Below, one piece after another: positions 28,882-37,775 of a stretch of DNA of 64,000 bases. The stretch is from an uncultured Mailhella sp. Its GTDB lineage: Bacteria > Desulfobacterota > Desulfovibrionia > Desulfovibrionales > Desulfovibrionaceae. Positions within the stretch are counted from its first letter, which is position 1; every line of letters begins with the position of its first letter. Made by a program: the position numbers and the translations under genes. The notes beneath the pieces were generated by a model, which was not told the origin of the DNA, ran no database searches, and saw only the letters and a program-made list of their open reading frames with translations. The DNA lies in the NCBI RefSeq assembly GCF_963931295.1, contig NZ_OZ007001.1:2435001-2499000 (forward strand), written 5' to 3'.

Positions 28882-29600
28882 GACAGTTCTTCCTCTATTT
28901 TTCTGAGCTCTTCGCTGGCATGGCTGTCCTTTTTCTTCAGTTTTTCCTCATAGCGCCGTCCCCAGGTAGAAAGAGGGAAGCATAGGAGAAAATACAGTAC
29001 GCCACATACCAGAAACGGCGGCCCGTAGATGCTAGCTCCGCTGGTGGCCCAGTCGTTGGTGCGGTTCATAAGATCCGTGCCGCCGATGAGGGCGATGACG
29101 GAGGTGTTCTTGATAAGGTTCACCATCTGGTTTACCAGCGGAGGGAGTATGATTTTCACCGTCTGGGGGAGTATGACCCAGCGCATGGTCTGTACATAGG
29201 TGAATCCCTGGGAGGCTGCGGCTTCCGACTGTCCGTGTGGGATGGACTGTATGCCTGCGCGCACCACTTCGGCGATGTACGCGCCGTGATAGATGCCCAC
29301 GGCGAAGATGCCCACGCTTACCTGTCCCATCATCACCCCGATATAGGGCAGGGCGAGGTAGAACACATAGGCCTGCAACACCAGCGGCGTATTCTGGATA
29401 GCTTCCACATAGGCCCGAGCCACGTTTCTCGGCAGAAGAAAATGCGAGGTGGACATGACGCCGAACACGACGCCCAGAGCCAGGGCCAGCGCCAGCGCGG
29501 CGATGGAAACCATCACGGTTACGCCGAAGGCCTGAAGGAAAAGCTGCCAGTCGGCCAGAAAGACGAGCCAGCAGGAGGGAGACAGTATTTGCTCGATCAC
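28878..29600 (-). CDS. Polar amino-acid ABC permease, island paralogue (first permease)
   Basis: A 240-residue counterpart of 6405-7127 with the same length, the coupling loop EAAASQGFTYVQTMRWVILP unchanged, and differences mostly conservative or in the C-terminal tail (SHASEELRKIEEELS). Expected to form a channel with the next gene's product. Confidence 0.92.
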   Translation of the reverse strand: MIEQILSPSCWLVFLADWQLFLQAFGVTVMVSIAALALALALGVVFGVMSTSHFLLPRNVARAYVEAIQNTPLVLQAYVFYLALPYIGVMMGQVSVGIFAVGIYHGAYIAEVVRAGIQSIPHGQSEAAASQGFTYVQTMRWVILPQTVKIILPPLVNQMVNLIKNTSVIALIGGTDLMNRTNDWATSGASIYGPPFLVCGVLYFLLCFPLSTWGRRYEEKLKKKDSHASEELRKIEEELS

Positions 29601-29649
29601 GGTTCAAACCTGTATTTGCGGCGCGGCTTAAGCCGCGCCCTGAAGATGC

Positions 29650-30471
29650 CTATTTTTTAAAAGAGGGGGCGACGTTGTGCTCTGCGATAATTTTGTCGAT
29701 GGTGCCATCAGAAAGCCACTTAGTGATATTTTCTTCCACAAAGGCAGCAAGGCCCTTGTTGGAAAGCTTGGTGGCCACACCGTATTCCTGGGGGGCGAAG
29801 CGGACAGTGGTAAGAATTTCCGTGCTCGGGTCGAGATAGCCGGAAAGGATGGAGCCGTCCACGCAGAAGGCCTGAACCTGTCCGGCGTCGAGGGCTGCCT
29901 TGATGGAGGGATAGTCGGGGAAGGTCTGGATATTGTCGGTATCGGTCAGGGTAACGCCGTTTTCTTTGGCTGCAGCGATGATTGCATCTTTGGAAGTTGA
30001 GCCTTCCGCTACTCCCACGAGCTTGCTTGTAAGGTCGGCGTATCCCTTGATGCCGCCGTTTTTCTTCACCAGCAGGGAAACGGCGTCGGTATAGTAGGCG
30101 GAGGAGAAGTTCCAGATATTCTTGCGCTCGGGCGTGATGGTGAAGGTTGCAAGCACCATGTCAATGTCGCCGGTATCAAGAAGCTGGCCGCGCGTTTTTG
30201 CCGTCACGGCGGTGAAGGAAACCTTGTCGGGCTTGAGGCCCATGGCTTCGGCAATCTTTTTGGCAAGATCCACTTCCATGCCGGCGTATTCACCAGAAAG
30301 ATCCTGCATGCTGAATCCTGGCACGTCGGACTTGACACCCACACGTAGTTCACCTCGCTTGACGATGGCCTGTACATCATCCGGCAGAGTGGCTGCCGGC
30401 GCGCTGGTGGAAATGGCCAGAATGGCGATGGCTGAAAGAAGAAGAGCGCCCATGCGGTGTAGTCTTTTCAT
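29650..30471 (-). CDS. Family 3 amino-acid-binding protein, island paralogue
   Basis: A 273-residue periplasmic binding protein of exactly the same length as the one at 7180-8001, with a Sec signal peptide ending STSAPAA near residue 27. Differences cluster in the second lobe (GGIKGYADLTSKLVG versus SGIANYGDLVKKRVG), while ligand-region blocks such as AGMEVDLAKKIAEAMGLK are kept. The two copies could differ in affinity or substrate. Confidence 0.92.
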   Translation of the reverse strand: MKRLHRMGALLLSAIAILAISTSAPAATLPDDVQAIVKRGELRVGVKSDVPGFSMQDLSGEYAGMEVDLAKKIAEAMGLKPDKVSFTAVTAKTRGQLLDTGDIDMVLATFTITPERKNIWNFSSAYYTDAVSLLVKKNGGIKGYADLTSKLVGVAEGSTSKDAIIAAAKENGVTLTDTDNIQTFPDYPSIKAALDAGQVQAFCVDGSILSGYLDPSTEILTTVRFAPQEYGVATKLSNKGLAAFVEENITKWLSDGTIDKIIAEHNVAPSFKK

Positions 30472-30666
30472 ATTGTCTGTCTCCTTGTTGTGCCGAGTGG
30501 CGTTGCCGTTCCTTGCCTTGGAAAAGGGCCGCTTTCAATGGGACAGTGACTGAGACCGTTTCCCATCCCGGGAGTCCGCGGCTGTGGGAAAAAGTGTCTT
30601 TTCCGTGCGTGGAAAAAAGAAATCGGGCCTTCTTCCACACCGAAAACACGTTTTTCAGAGGGGATG

Positions 30667-31392
30667 TCAGTGAAGGATCTTGCCGAGGAACTGCTTTGTA
30701 CGTTCGTGCGTGGGGCTTACAAAGAAATGTTCGGGAGTTCCTTCTTCAAGAATGGTGCCGTCGTCCATGAAAATGACTCTGTCGGCCACTTCGCGGGCAA
30801 AGCCCATTTCGTGGGTCACGATGACCATGGTGATGTTCTTTTCTCCGGCCAGCTTCACCATGACGTTCAGTACTTCTTGTACGGTTTCAGGGTCAAGCGC
30901 GGATGTTGGTTCGTCGAAGAGGATGATCTTGGTCTGACTGCATAGGGCACGGGCAATGGCAACGCGCTGCTGTTGACCACCGGAGAGCGTGGTGGGATAG
31001 GCGAGGGCCTTTTCTTCCAAACCGACGACAGCAAGATAGTGGCGGGCAAGTTCCTGCGCTTCCTTCTTGCTTTTTCCGAACAGCTTGATGGGGGCAAGCG
31101 TGAGATTGCCCATGACTGTCAAATGCGGATACAGGTTGAACTGTTGGAACACCATGGAAGAGGTGCTTCTTACCAGAGTGATGCGGTTCTTTTTGGTCAG
31201 CTCAACGTCGTCGATGAAAACCTGACCGGAAGTAGGTATTTCAAGGCCGTTCATGCAGCGTACCGTCGTGGATTTTCCAGATCCAGATGGTCCTATGATG
31301 ACGAGCTTTTCACCTTCGTGCACTGTAAGATTGATACCCTTGAGCACTTCATGATTTCCGAAGGATTTATGGACGTTGGAAAGTTTGATCAC
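30667..31392 (-). CDS. Polar amino-acid ABC ATPase, island paralogue
   Basis: A 241-residue GlnQ/HisP-type ATPase with Walker [10 protein letters not shown], signature LSGGQQQR and Walker [13 protein letters not shown]. The frame is open to 31479, but the GTG at 31392 is preferred: it has GGAG 6 bases upstream and aligns with the start of the first copy at 8901. It leads the duplicated operon. Confidence 0.92.
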   Translation of the reverse strand: MIKLSNVHKSFGNHEVLKGINLTVHEGEKLVIIGPSGSGKSTTVRCMNGLEIPTSGQVFIDDVELTKKNRITLVRSTSSMVFQQFNLYPHLTVMGNLTLAPIKLFGKSKKEAQELARHYLAVVGLEEKALAYPTTLSGGQQQRVAIARALCSQTKIILFDEPTSALDPETVQEVLNVMVKLAGEKNITMVIVTHEMGFAREVADRVIFMDDGTILEEGTPEHFFVSPTHERTKQFLGKILH

Positions 31393-31584
31393 TTTTTTCT
31401 CCAGTACAACAGGCGCAGCTTTTCTGTAGTGCTGTATTTTCCTGTTTTTATTATGTTTTTCACATATTATAGTTAACAATTATGTAAAAAAGATAGCAGG
31501 AGGATTCTGGCTTGTCAATATTGTTCATACTGTTTTTGGGGAGGTGGAAGGCAAAGGTATTTTTTTAATGAATGAACAAAAAGT

Positions 31585-31607
31585 AATCCCCCGGGTTTGC
31601 CGGGGGA
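31585..31607 (-). terminator. Terminator of the left phage minus-strand genes
   Basis: A perfect 9-bp GC-rich stem (31585-31593 with 31599-31607) and 5-base loop followed on the minus strand by TACTTTTTG. It lies 31 bases beyond the stop of the 31638-32441 gene. Confidence 0.75.
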
Positions 31608-31637
31608 TAACCTACTAAAATCACGCGGTAATTTAGT

Positions 31638-32441
31638 CTACATACCCATTGGATACATGCCAGCCGAACCCCTCTGTACGGGTATAGGGGCGGAAGGCTG
31701 CGACGTGATCATCATGGGATACTGAGTAGCAGGCGCAGGCAGGGCGGCAGGATACATGTAAGCACCCTGTGAGTGGTTTGGCATAGGCAGTTCATACGGA
31801 TCATTATAAGGAAGAGAGTTAGGGTAATACTGTACCATGCCTCCAGGCGTAGTAAGGTAGTCTATGCCTCGTTTACCAGCATAGACAGCGCCGCCAAGCG
31901 TTCCCCAGGCCCCGAGGGACTTCAGCAACTCCTTACTGGTGTTGGCATACTGGCCCTGCATTTTTGCATTGTTCAGTGCATTGAGTCTTCCGCTATTGAA
32001 CAATGCAGCAGCATTAAGCTTGTTGTCAAATTTGGAAGCAACATTTTTTATCGCTCTGGAGCCCGGCAGCTTGTTCGGTAAAAAATTTGCCAAAGAAGCT
32101 GCCAGAGAAGCGTTCTGAAGCCAGTTGGCATGCCTGAGGCTGTTTTCAAGGTCTTTCGACTGTTTTCGTGCATGGCGGTACCCACCGAAAGCAAGAGCGT
32201 TTAAAAAGCCCTTCGGTTTTTTTGCCATGGACCTTGATACGACACGATTACCATAGGTCTTTCCAAGCCAGCCTGTCATTTTTGCTTTAGCAATTTCCTT
32301 GGCCAGAGGAATAAGTCCGAATTCACCGCTTGTATTAAAGGGATTAACTGCACTTACAATATTTTTGCCATTAATGTAGGCCCTTCTTGCGTTGGCAAGG
32401 TTTCTAGCAACACTCAATATGCCTGCAGTTTTTTTGGCCAT
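31638..32441 (-). CDS. Phage virion-associated protein of unknown function
   Basis: A 267-residue protein. The first 170 residues are basic and helical (SVARNLANARRAYINGKNIV, KQSKDLENSLRHANW), a short Gly-rich hydrophobic stretch follows (GAWGTLGGAVYAG), and the C-terminus is rich in Pro, Tyr, Met and Gln. No known domain is recognised. Composition and location next to fibre genes suggest an internal or minor virion protein. It is downstream of the 99-residue gene on the same strand. Confidence 0.6.
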   Translation of the reverse strand: MAKKTAGILSVARNLANARRAYINGKNIVSAVNPFNTSGEFGLIPLAKEIAKAKMTGWLGKTYGNRVVSRSMAKKPKGFLNALAFGGYRHARKQSKDLENSLRHANWLQNASLAASLANFLPNKLPGSRAIKNVASKFDNKLNAAALFNSGRLNALNNAKMQGQYANTSKELLKSLGAWGTLGGAVYAGKRGIDYLTTPGGMVQYYPNSLPYNDPYELPMPNHSQGAYMYPAALPAPATQYPMMITSQPSAPIPVQRGSAGMYPMGM

Positions 32442-32587
32442 GCATATTCTCCATAAATTTGTGCCGTGTGCACTTTATAATACGATACTATAGATATGCC
32501 TGGGCTTTATCTGCGCATAGTACCGGACGCACTGCAGGCAAATTGTTTCATTTGGCATAAAAGCTTCTCTACCATTACAGTAATGCA

Positions 32588-32887
32588 CTACACAAGCTGC
32601 TGTGCAGGTGCGTCGGCAGCCGCAACGGTTGCAGCGGAAGTGGCAGCGGGTGTTCCGGCGCTTCGCATCCAATTCCCGATACGTCTGTAATTGTTGTACA
32701 GCCAGGGCGTCTGATGCCGGAACGCACGGCCCATCATGTTTTTGTAGTTATTGAATGCGGCGCGCCCGCCTAGATTTCCGGCCCATACCTGTCTTGCGCC
32801 ACGGTTAAGTCCGCGAAGAGCGAGGCGACTAAGATCAAGCACACCGGCTTCCTTTTCAAACTGTTCAATGCCAATAGAGGTAATCAT
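32588..32887 (-). CDS. Small phage protein of unknown function
   Basis: A 99-residue protein beginning MITSIGIEQFEKEAGVLDLS, with a basic aromatic middle (RHQTPWLYNNYRRIGNWMRS) and an Ala-rich end. GGAG sits 5 bases before the ATG. No family is recognised. It is divergent from the fibre genes starting at 33071 and upstream of the 267-residue gene. Confidence 0.6.
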   Translation of the reverse strand: MITSIGIEQFEKEAGVLDLSRLALRGLNRGARQVWAGNLGGRAAFNNYKNMMGRAFRHQTPWLYNNYRRIGNWMRSAGTPAATSAATVAAADAPAQQLV

Positions 32888-33070
32888 AACGACTCCAGAA
32901 GTTACATATTTGTTTCTTATAAAAATTGTGCTGTTACCCGGATTGTTTCAGCTTCCATGTATGTTCTTCGACAGATGAACGGAAAATGAGAACCTTCGAT
33001 GGGCTAACCATTATGCAGTTAAACATCCAATCTTGAATATGTTTAAAATAGTCTTTTGCCGGAAACAGCC

Positions 33071-33301
33071 ATGCAGAATAAAAGTATGATGAGCGAATCG
33101 ATCATCACCCACGGAGACCTCGCTGGGCGAGATCTTCCTGAGCAGCATCCTATAAGCGCCATTACCGGACTTCGTGACTCGCTTTACACGTCGCGCTCGG
33201 ACGTTTCTTCTGTGGAGGGCTACCTGGACTTTATGAAGAAGGCCAGCCAGTCCGCACAGGAGTACGCCAACATTTTCTGCACAATATGCCAGCTACATTG
33301 A
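33071..33301 (+). CDS. Phage tail-fibre N-terminal fragment (frameshifted)
   Basis: A 76-residue fragment with the fibre-attachment motif GRDLPEQHPISAITGLRDSL, common near the N-terminus of phage tail fibres. Its frame ends at 33301, whereas the coiled-coil fibre gene continues in the next frame with no start codon needed: the other frame reads SAQYASYIEKLKLDFTQM across the junction. Removing one T from the TTTT run at 33273-33276 would join them. The gene is therefore most likely one fibre gene split by a 1-base insertion. Confidence 0.75.
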   Translation: MQNKSMMSESIITHGDLAGRDLPEQHPISAITGLRDSLYTSRSDVSSVEGYLDFMKKASQSAQEYANIFCTICQLH

Positions 33302-33305
33302 GAAG

Positions 33306-34760
33306 TTGAAGCTGGACTTTACTCAGATGTCATCCGATGTGCATGAGTATTATGCACTGTGCCTCAAGCTGGCAGAAGAGAGTCAGGTCGCTCTGACGAT
33401 GATTGAAACCACGAAAAACAGCGTGGAAGCATACGCAGGACAAGCGAAAGACAGTGCCGACGAAGCCAAAACTATAGAAGCCTCTGTGAGAGCTTTATGG
33501 GAAAAGATGGCTGACCTCAGGCAGATGGCTGAGACGGCAAATCGGTATCATGACGAAATTCTCGCAGCGGCAAAGAACACGGCTGACAGTGCTGCAAGTG
33601 CCTATTCATATGCACAGGCTTCGGCAAGCTATGCCCAGCAGGCGTCACAAAACGCGGCCCGGGTAGCTGCCATGGTTAACCAGGCGCTGACTTCACAGGA
33701 AGCTGCGGAAAACGCAGCTAAAGGTGCTGCAGCATCGGAGGAAGCGGCAAAAGTCAGTGAAGAAGCTGCTAGAGACAGCGCGGAAAGTGCAAAGGTTAGT
33801 GAAATTGCGGCTGCGTCGTCTGCCGTGACGGCCAAGGGCAGTGAAGACTCCGCCCGGTTGTCTGCCGAGAAAGCAAGCGCTTACGAGTCTTCCGCAGCGT
33901 ACTCTTCTCAAGATGCTACTGCGTCCAAGGAAGCGGCCAAGGCGTCGGAAAATGCCGCTAAAAAGAGTGAAGAGAACGCACGCGCGAGCGAGCTTTCTGC
34001 CCGTAAATACGCTCAGAGCTCAGCGTTATCTGAGGCTGCGGCCAAGGCATCGGAAGAAGCCGCTTCTGTATCTGAAGAGAATGCTGCCGCTTCTGAGGCT
34101 GCCGCCGCGGCGAGTGAAGAAGCTGCTGCGGCATCGGAAGCGGCGGCCAAGGCCAGTGAAGACGCCTCTGCTTTATCTGAGGCAGCCGCTAAAGCATCGG
34201 AAAATGCGGCCGCAGCTTCAGAACAGAGGGCGGAAAGCGCAGCTGTGGAAGCTGAACGCGATGCATCCGAAGCCAGAGATTCGGCAGAGGCAGCTGCTGA
34301 AGAAGCCGCAGACGCCAGAAAGGACGCAGATTGGGCAGCAAACGCCGCAGAGACTCTTGAAGGGCTAGTTAATACCTCCGTGGAAAAGAAGGATGGGATG
34401 CTCCTCAGTGAGGGCATTTCCTCCGGAAGCAATTTGCAACTGCCGCTTCCTTATGTTGTGGGCAGCGGTAGACTCGAACTTTACTTCGACGGCCTTTACC
34501 TGTCCTCAGAAACGGACGGCGTGCCTGCTAATTACAATGAAGTGGGGGAAGCAGGGCAGGAGTCTTCCATGGTAACGCTGCTTTTTGATGCAGAAGCCGG
34601 CGCTCAGATCATTGAAATAGTCAAGGCATCCACGGCTCTTTCTGAAAGTATCAAGGAAATGGAAGAGGCAGTAGGTCGCGCTGAAGAAGCTGCAAAGCGT
34701 GCAGAAGAGGCCGTCGAACAGCTTGGCGATCCAATTTTTGTATCTGTAACCAACCAATAG
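33306..34760 (+). CDS. Phage tail-fibre coiled-coil protein (main part)
   Basis: A 484-residue protein. The centre (about residues 90-340) is a long Ala/Ser/Glu heptad repeat (units such as AAKASEEAA), a parallel coiled coil typical of trimeric fibre shafts. A globular end follows with YVVGSGRLELYFDGLYLSS, related to the YTVGSGRLQVFLDG segment of the protein at 35563. A second short Glu/Ala coil (EEAVGRAEEAAKRAEEAVEQ) ends it. The start at 33306 is only where the open frame finds an ATG; the true N-terminus is probably the fragment at 33071. Confidence 0.78.
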   Translation: MKLDFTQMSSDVHEYYALCLKLAEESQVALTMIETTKNSVEAYAGQAKDSADEAKTIEASVRALWEKMADLRQMAETANRYHDEILAAAKNTADSAASAYSYAQASASYAQQASQNAARVAAMVNQALTSQEAAENAAKGAAASEEAAKVSEEAARDSAESAKVSEIAAASSAVTAKGSEDSARLSAEKASAYESSAAYSSQDATASKEAAKASENAAKKSEENARASELSARKYAQSSALSEAAAKASEEAASVSEENAAASEAAAAASEEAAAASEAAAKASEDASALSEAAAKASENAAAASEQRAESAAVEAERDASEARDSAEAAAEEAADARKDADWAANAAETLEGLVNTSVEKKDGMLLSEGISSGSNLQLPLPYVVGSGRLELYFDGLYLSSETDGVPANYNEVGEAGQESSMVTLLFDAEAGAQIIEIVKASTALSESIKEMEEAVGRAEEAAKRAEEAVEQLGDPIFVSVTNQ

Positions 34761-34775
34761 CAAAGGACAAATTCT

Positions 34776-35513
34776 ATGGCTGAAGCACTGAACGTCAAAC
34801 TTTCCACGCTTGTTTCCGGCGTTGAAACTCCCATCAATCCGGCGACTACGGCCGCCCAGGTTTCCTTCGGCGATAGCAATGTCGATGCCGAACTCAAGGC
34901 CCTTCGTTCACTCGCTGCCGGTAAGGGCACCATGAGCGTTGTCGACGATATCGCTGCGCGTGACGGCCTTTCTCCTGCCGAGGGTGATTCCTGCTGGGTG
35001 CAGGATGCCACCGCCGACGATACCGTGACCAGCGGTGCGGCTCTGTACATCTACGCCGATTCCCAGTGGGTGAAGATGGCAGAAGCCGAAAGCATGGACG
35101 TAATCGTACAGTGGGCAAGTATTCAGGGCAAGCCCACGTCCGAAGTGACCGCCATTGACGCCGCTGCCCAGTTTGTTGCCGCTTTGACGCATTCCGCCGA
35201 GGAAATCAACGCTCTTGAAAACTATGTTCACCCCGACTCCGCCGTTTCCCCCGGCACATATCGTTCCGTGACCGTGGATCAGCAGGGCCATGTCACCGGT
35301 GGCACCAATCCCACCACCGCCATTGAGGAAGGTGGCACCGGTGCGACGACCGCTGAAGAAGCCGTTACCAATCTCGGCTTCACTGAAAGTGCTGCCGACA
35401 TCAGCGCCGCCGTTGACGAGGCAGCCAAGGTGGACTGCGCCGTGCTGGGGGCGGAAGACGAAGTGCCCGCAACCCTGCGTGAGGGTGGCCTGATTATTCG
35501 CAAGACTGTGTAA
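34776..35513 (+). CDS. Phage tail-fibre protein
   Basis: A 245-residue fibre-like protein. Typical fibre phrases are visible: SVTVDQQGHVTGGTNPT and EEGGTGATTAEEAVTNLGF, the latter found in many tail-fibre repeats. The first half is a separate small domain (DDIAARDGLSPAEGDSCWVQD) resembling those that hold fibre units together. AAAGGA precedes the ATG. It is one of four consecutive fibre genes. Confidence 0.8.
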   Translation: MAEALNVKLSTLVSGVETPINPATTAAQVSFGDSNVDAELKALRSLAAGKGTMSVVDDIAARDGLSPAEGDSCWVQDATADDTVTSGAALYIYADSQWVKMAEAESMDVIVQWASIQGKPTSEVTAIDAAAQFVAALTHSAEEINALENYVHPDSAVSPGTYRSVTVDQQGHVTGGTNPTTAIEEGGTGATTAEEAVTNLGFTESAADISAAVDEAAKVDCAVLGAEDEVPATLREGGLIIRKTV

Positions 35514-35562
35514 CATCCAGTGAGAGGGGAGGCGGAAGTCCGCCTTCCCTGAAGGAAAAGAT

Positions 35563-35880
35563 ATGGGTCTGAGAATCAGTCGTAAGAGCAACGGAAAGGA
35601 AGAGATCCTTTTCGAGCTGGACAGTTCCTCAACTGTCCAGCTTTCCGCAGCCGGTACGAGAGAAGACGATATTGCAGCCAATACCGATTACACGGTGCCT
35701 TCCTATACTGTAGGCTCCGGCCGATTGCAGGTTTTTCTCGACGGCGTGCTGTGTGCCGGAGGTACTGATGCGGACAGCTGTTCTTACAAAGAAGTAGGAA
35801 CGACCGGGATGCCTTCCACTACCATCCAATTCCATCAGACAATAGCCACGGACTATGAAATTCTTGTGAGGGTTCAGTAA
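35563..35880 (+). CDS. Small fibre-associated domain protein
   Basis: A 105-residue single-domain protein whose core, YTVGSGRLQVFLDGVLCAGG, is related to the C-terminal part of the coiled-coil fibre at 33306-34760. It probably forms a beta-sandwich adaptor in the fibre. A GAAGGA box precedes the ATG, and the next gene starts two bases after its stop. Confidence 0.65.
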   Translation: MGLRISRKSNGKEEILFELDSSSTVQLSAAGTREDDIAANTDYTVPSYTVGSGRLQVFLDGVLCAGGTDADSCSYKEVGTTGMPSTTIQFHQTIATDYEILVRVQ

Positions 35881-35881
35881 A

Positions 35882-37762
35882 ATGGCAATGCCCCCTCTTC
35901 TGCAACGCATTGAAAACCTAAAGAAGTCCGTTTTTGGTACGGGAACGAAGATCCTTGGGACGATTATTCCCTACGGCAACACGGCAAATACAGTATGTGA
36001 AGGTGATGACTCCAGGTTGTCTGACGCCCGTACTCCGAAGGCGTATACCCATTCTCCGACAGATTTGACAAGCGCCGTTCCTGTGAGCAAGGGAGGCACC
36101 GGAGCCACCACGGCCGAAGCCGCTCGTGAGAACCTGGAAATCACGCCTGAAAATATCGGGGCACTGCCTACCGAAGGAAAGGCCACAAGTGCCACCAAAG
36201 CAGACAGCACTGTGAAACTGGAGACTGCGCGGACGATTTCCCTTACCGGCGATGTAACGGGCTCCACGAGTTTTGACGGCTCTGCGAATAAGAGTATCTC
36301 GGCGACGTTGGCGAACAGCGGCGTGACGGCTGGTTCTTACGGCCCTACGGCCAATGCAACGCCTGCGGCCGGAGCTACGTTCAATGTTCCTCAGGTAACA
36401 GTGGACGCCAAAGGCAGGGTGACGGGAGTAGTCAATCGGACGGTGAAAATCCCCGCTGCGCCCACATCAGTGTCAGGCAACGCAGGCAGTGCCACAAAAC
36501 TTGCTACGGCGAGAACGATTTCCCTTACCGGCGATGTAACTGGTTCCACGAGCTTTGACGGCTCAGCCGATAAAAGCATAGCCGTGACGCTGGCCGACAG
36601 CGGAGTTACCGAGGGCTCTTACGGGCCGACAGCATCCGCAACGATTGCTTTCGGTGGGAGTGTGAACGTACCGCAGGTGACGGTAGACACTAAAGGAAGA
36701 GTTACGACAGTTGCCAGCAGAGCCATAAAAATGCCCGCTGCGCCTACTTCTGTGTCCGGTAACGCAGGCAGTGCTACAAAACTTCAAACTGCCAGAACCT
36801 TGGATGGTGTTTCCTTCAACGGCTCTGCAGCCATAACTCACTATGGTACTTGCTCGACGGCGGCAGCCACAGCGGCCAAAACAGTGTTTCTTACTGGTTT
36901 CACTCTGGTAACCGGTGCTGTCATTTTTGTACGGTTCACCGTCACGAACACGGCGGCGAATCCCACGCTCAACGTGAACGGAACCGGAGCCAAGGCTATC
37001 CAGTATCGTAACGCGGCCATCAGCGCTGGGTATCTTGCAGCGAATCGTACCTACGTGTTTGTTTACGATGGCTCTTCCTATGAGTTGGTTGGTGATATCA
37101 ATACCGACACCAAACTGAGTATCGCAACGCAGGCTGAAGCCGAAGCCGGGACGGACAACGCTAAGGCGATGACGCCGCTTCGAGTGAAGCAGGCAATGGT
37201 TAAGGCTTCCTATCTCCCGACTTCCGGTGGAACCATTACAGGCAATCTTACCGTCACCGGTACTATTACCGGCAACACCGTGCATAACGCTGTATGGAAC
37301 GACTACGCAGAATATTTTCCTCGTGCGATTCATGATGACGGAACATATGAAAGAACAGCCCCCGGTGACATCATAGCCCTTGACCTTGAAGCAACTGTAA
37401 AACACGGGCGGGACATGTACCGTAAAGCCAGAGAAGGAGATATTGCTATTGCCGGCATTCATTCCGACACCTTCGGGCACATTGTTGGCGGTGAATATGC
37501 ACCTGACGGCTCGGATAGTTTCACTTGGAACCTCAGAACCTATATTCCCGTCGGACTCACCGGAAGAGTCAGGTGCCGTATGGAAAATCCTGAAAGTCTT
37601 GGCTCGGAAAGCCTCGGTAAGAGGGTTGTCCCGTCATGTAAGCCTGGCCTAGGGCGAATATTCCAAACTGGGGACAAAGTGGAAGCCGTTGTAGGTTTTA
37701 TCACTGCTCTATCTGATAATGAGCACGATGGGATGGCACTTCTGAAACTGAGTCTTGCATAA
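35882..37762 (+). CDS. Large tail-fibre protein with repeats and C-terminal chaperone-like domain
   Basis: A 626-residue fibre. An N-terminal attachment region contains KGGTGATTAEAARENLEI; then two tandem repeats of about 90 residues (roughly 115-205 and 206-297) each start ARTISLTGDVTGSTSFDGSA and end in NAGSATKL. A further globular region follows, and from about 470 a domain begins near NDYAEYFPRA. That last domain resembles the intramolecular chaperone/peptidase G2 type that trims itself after trimerisation. The same repeat occurs in the fibre gene at 44662. Confidence 0.82.
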   Translation: MAMPPLLQRIENLKKSVFGTGTKILGTIIPYGNTANTVCEGDDSRLSDARTPKAYTHSPTDLTSAVPVSKGGTGATTAEAARENLEITPENIGALPTEGKATSATKADSTVKLETARTISLTGDVTGSTSFDGSANKSISATLANSGVTAGSYGPTANATPAAGATFNVPQVTVDAKGRVTGVVNRTVKIPAAPTSVSGNAGSATKLATARTISLTGDVTGSTSFDGSADKSIAVTLADSGVTEGSYGPTASATIAFGGSVNVPQVTVDTKGRVTTVASRAIKMPAAPTSVSGNAGSATKLQTARTLDGVSFNGSAAITHYGTCSTAAATAAKTVFLTGFTLVTGAVIFVRFTVTNTAANPTLNVNGTGAKAIQYRNAAISAGYLAANRTYVFVYDGSSYELVGDINTDTKLSIATQAEAEAGTDNAKAMTPLRVKQAMVKASYLPTSGGTITGNLTVTGTITGNTVHNAVWNDYAEYFPRAIHDDGTYERTAPGDIIALDLEATVKHGRDMYRKAREGDIAIAGIHSDTFGHIVGGEYAPDGSDSFTWNLRTYIPVGLTGRVRCRMENPESLGSESLGKRVVPSCKPGLGRIFQTGDKVEAVVGFITALSDNEHDGMALLKLSLA

Positions 37763-37775
37763 GAGAGGCTGCGAT

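Noticed and set aside
32475..32672. 65-residue minus-strand Cys-rich frame
   Set aside because: It overlaps the end of the better-supported 99-residue gene in another frame and lacks a ribosome site; the Cys content comes from reading Ala codons out of frame.
33700..34340. Repetitive DNA that might be mistaken for a CRISPR array or tandem repeat
   Set aside because: The periodicity is the codon pattern of an Ala/Ser/Glu coiled coil; there are no constant repeats with unique spacers.
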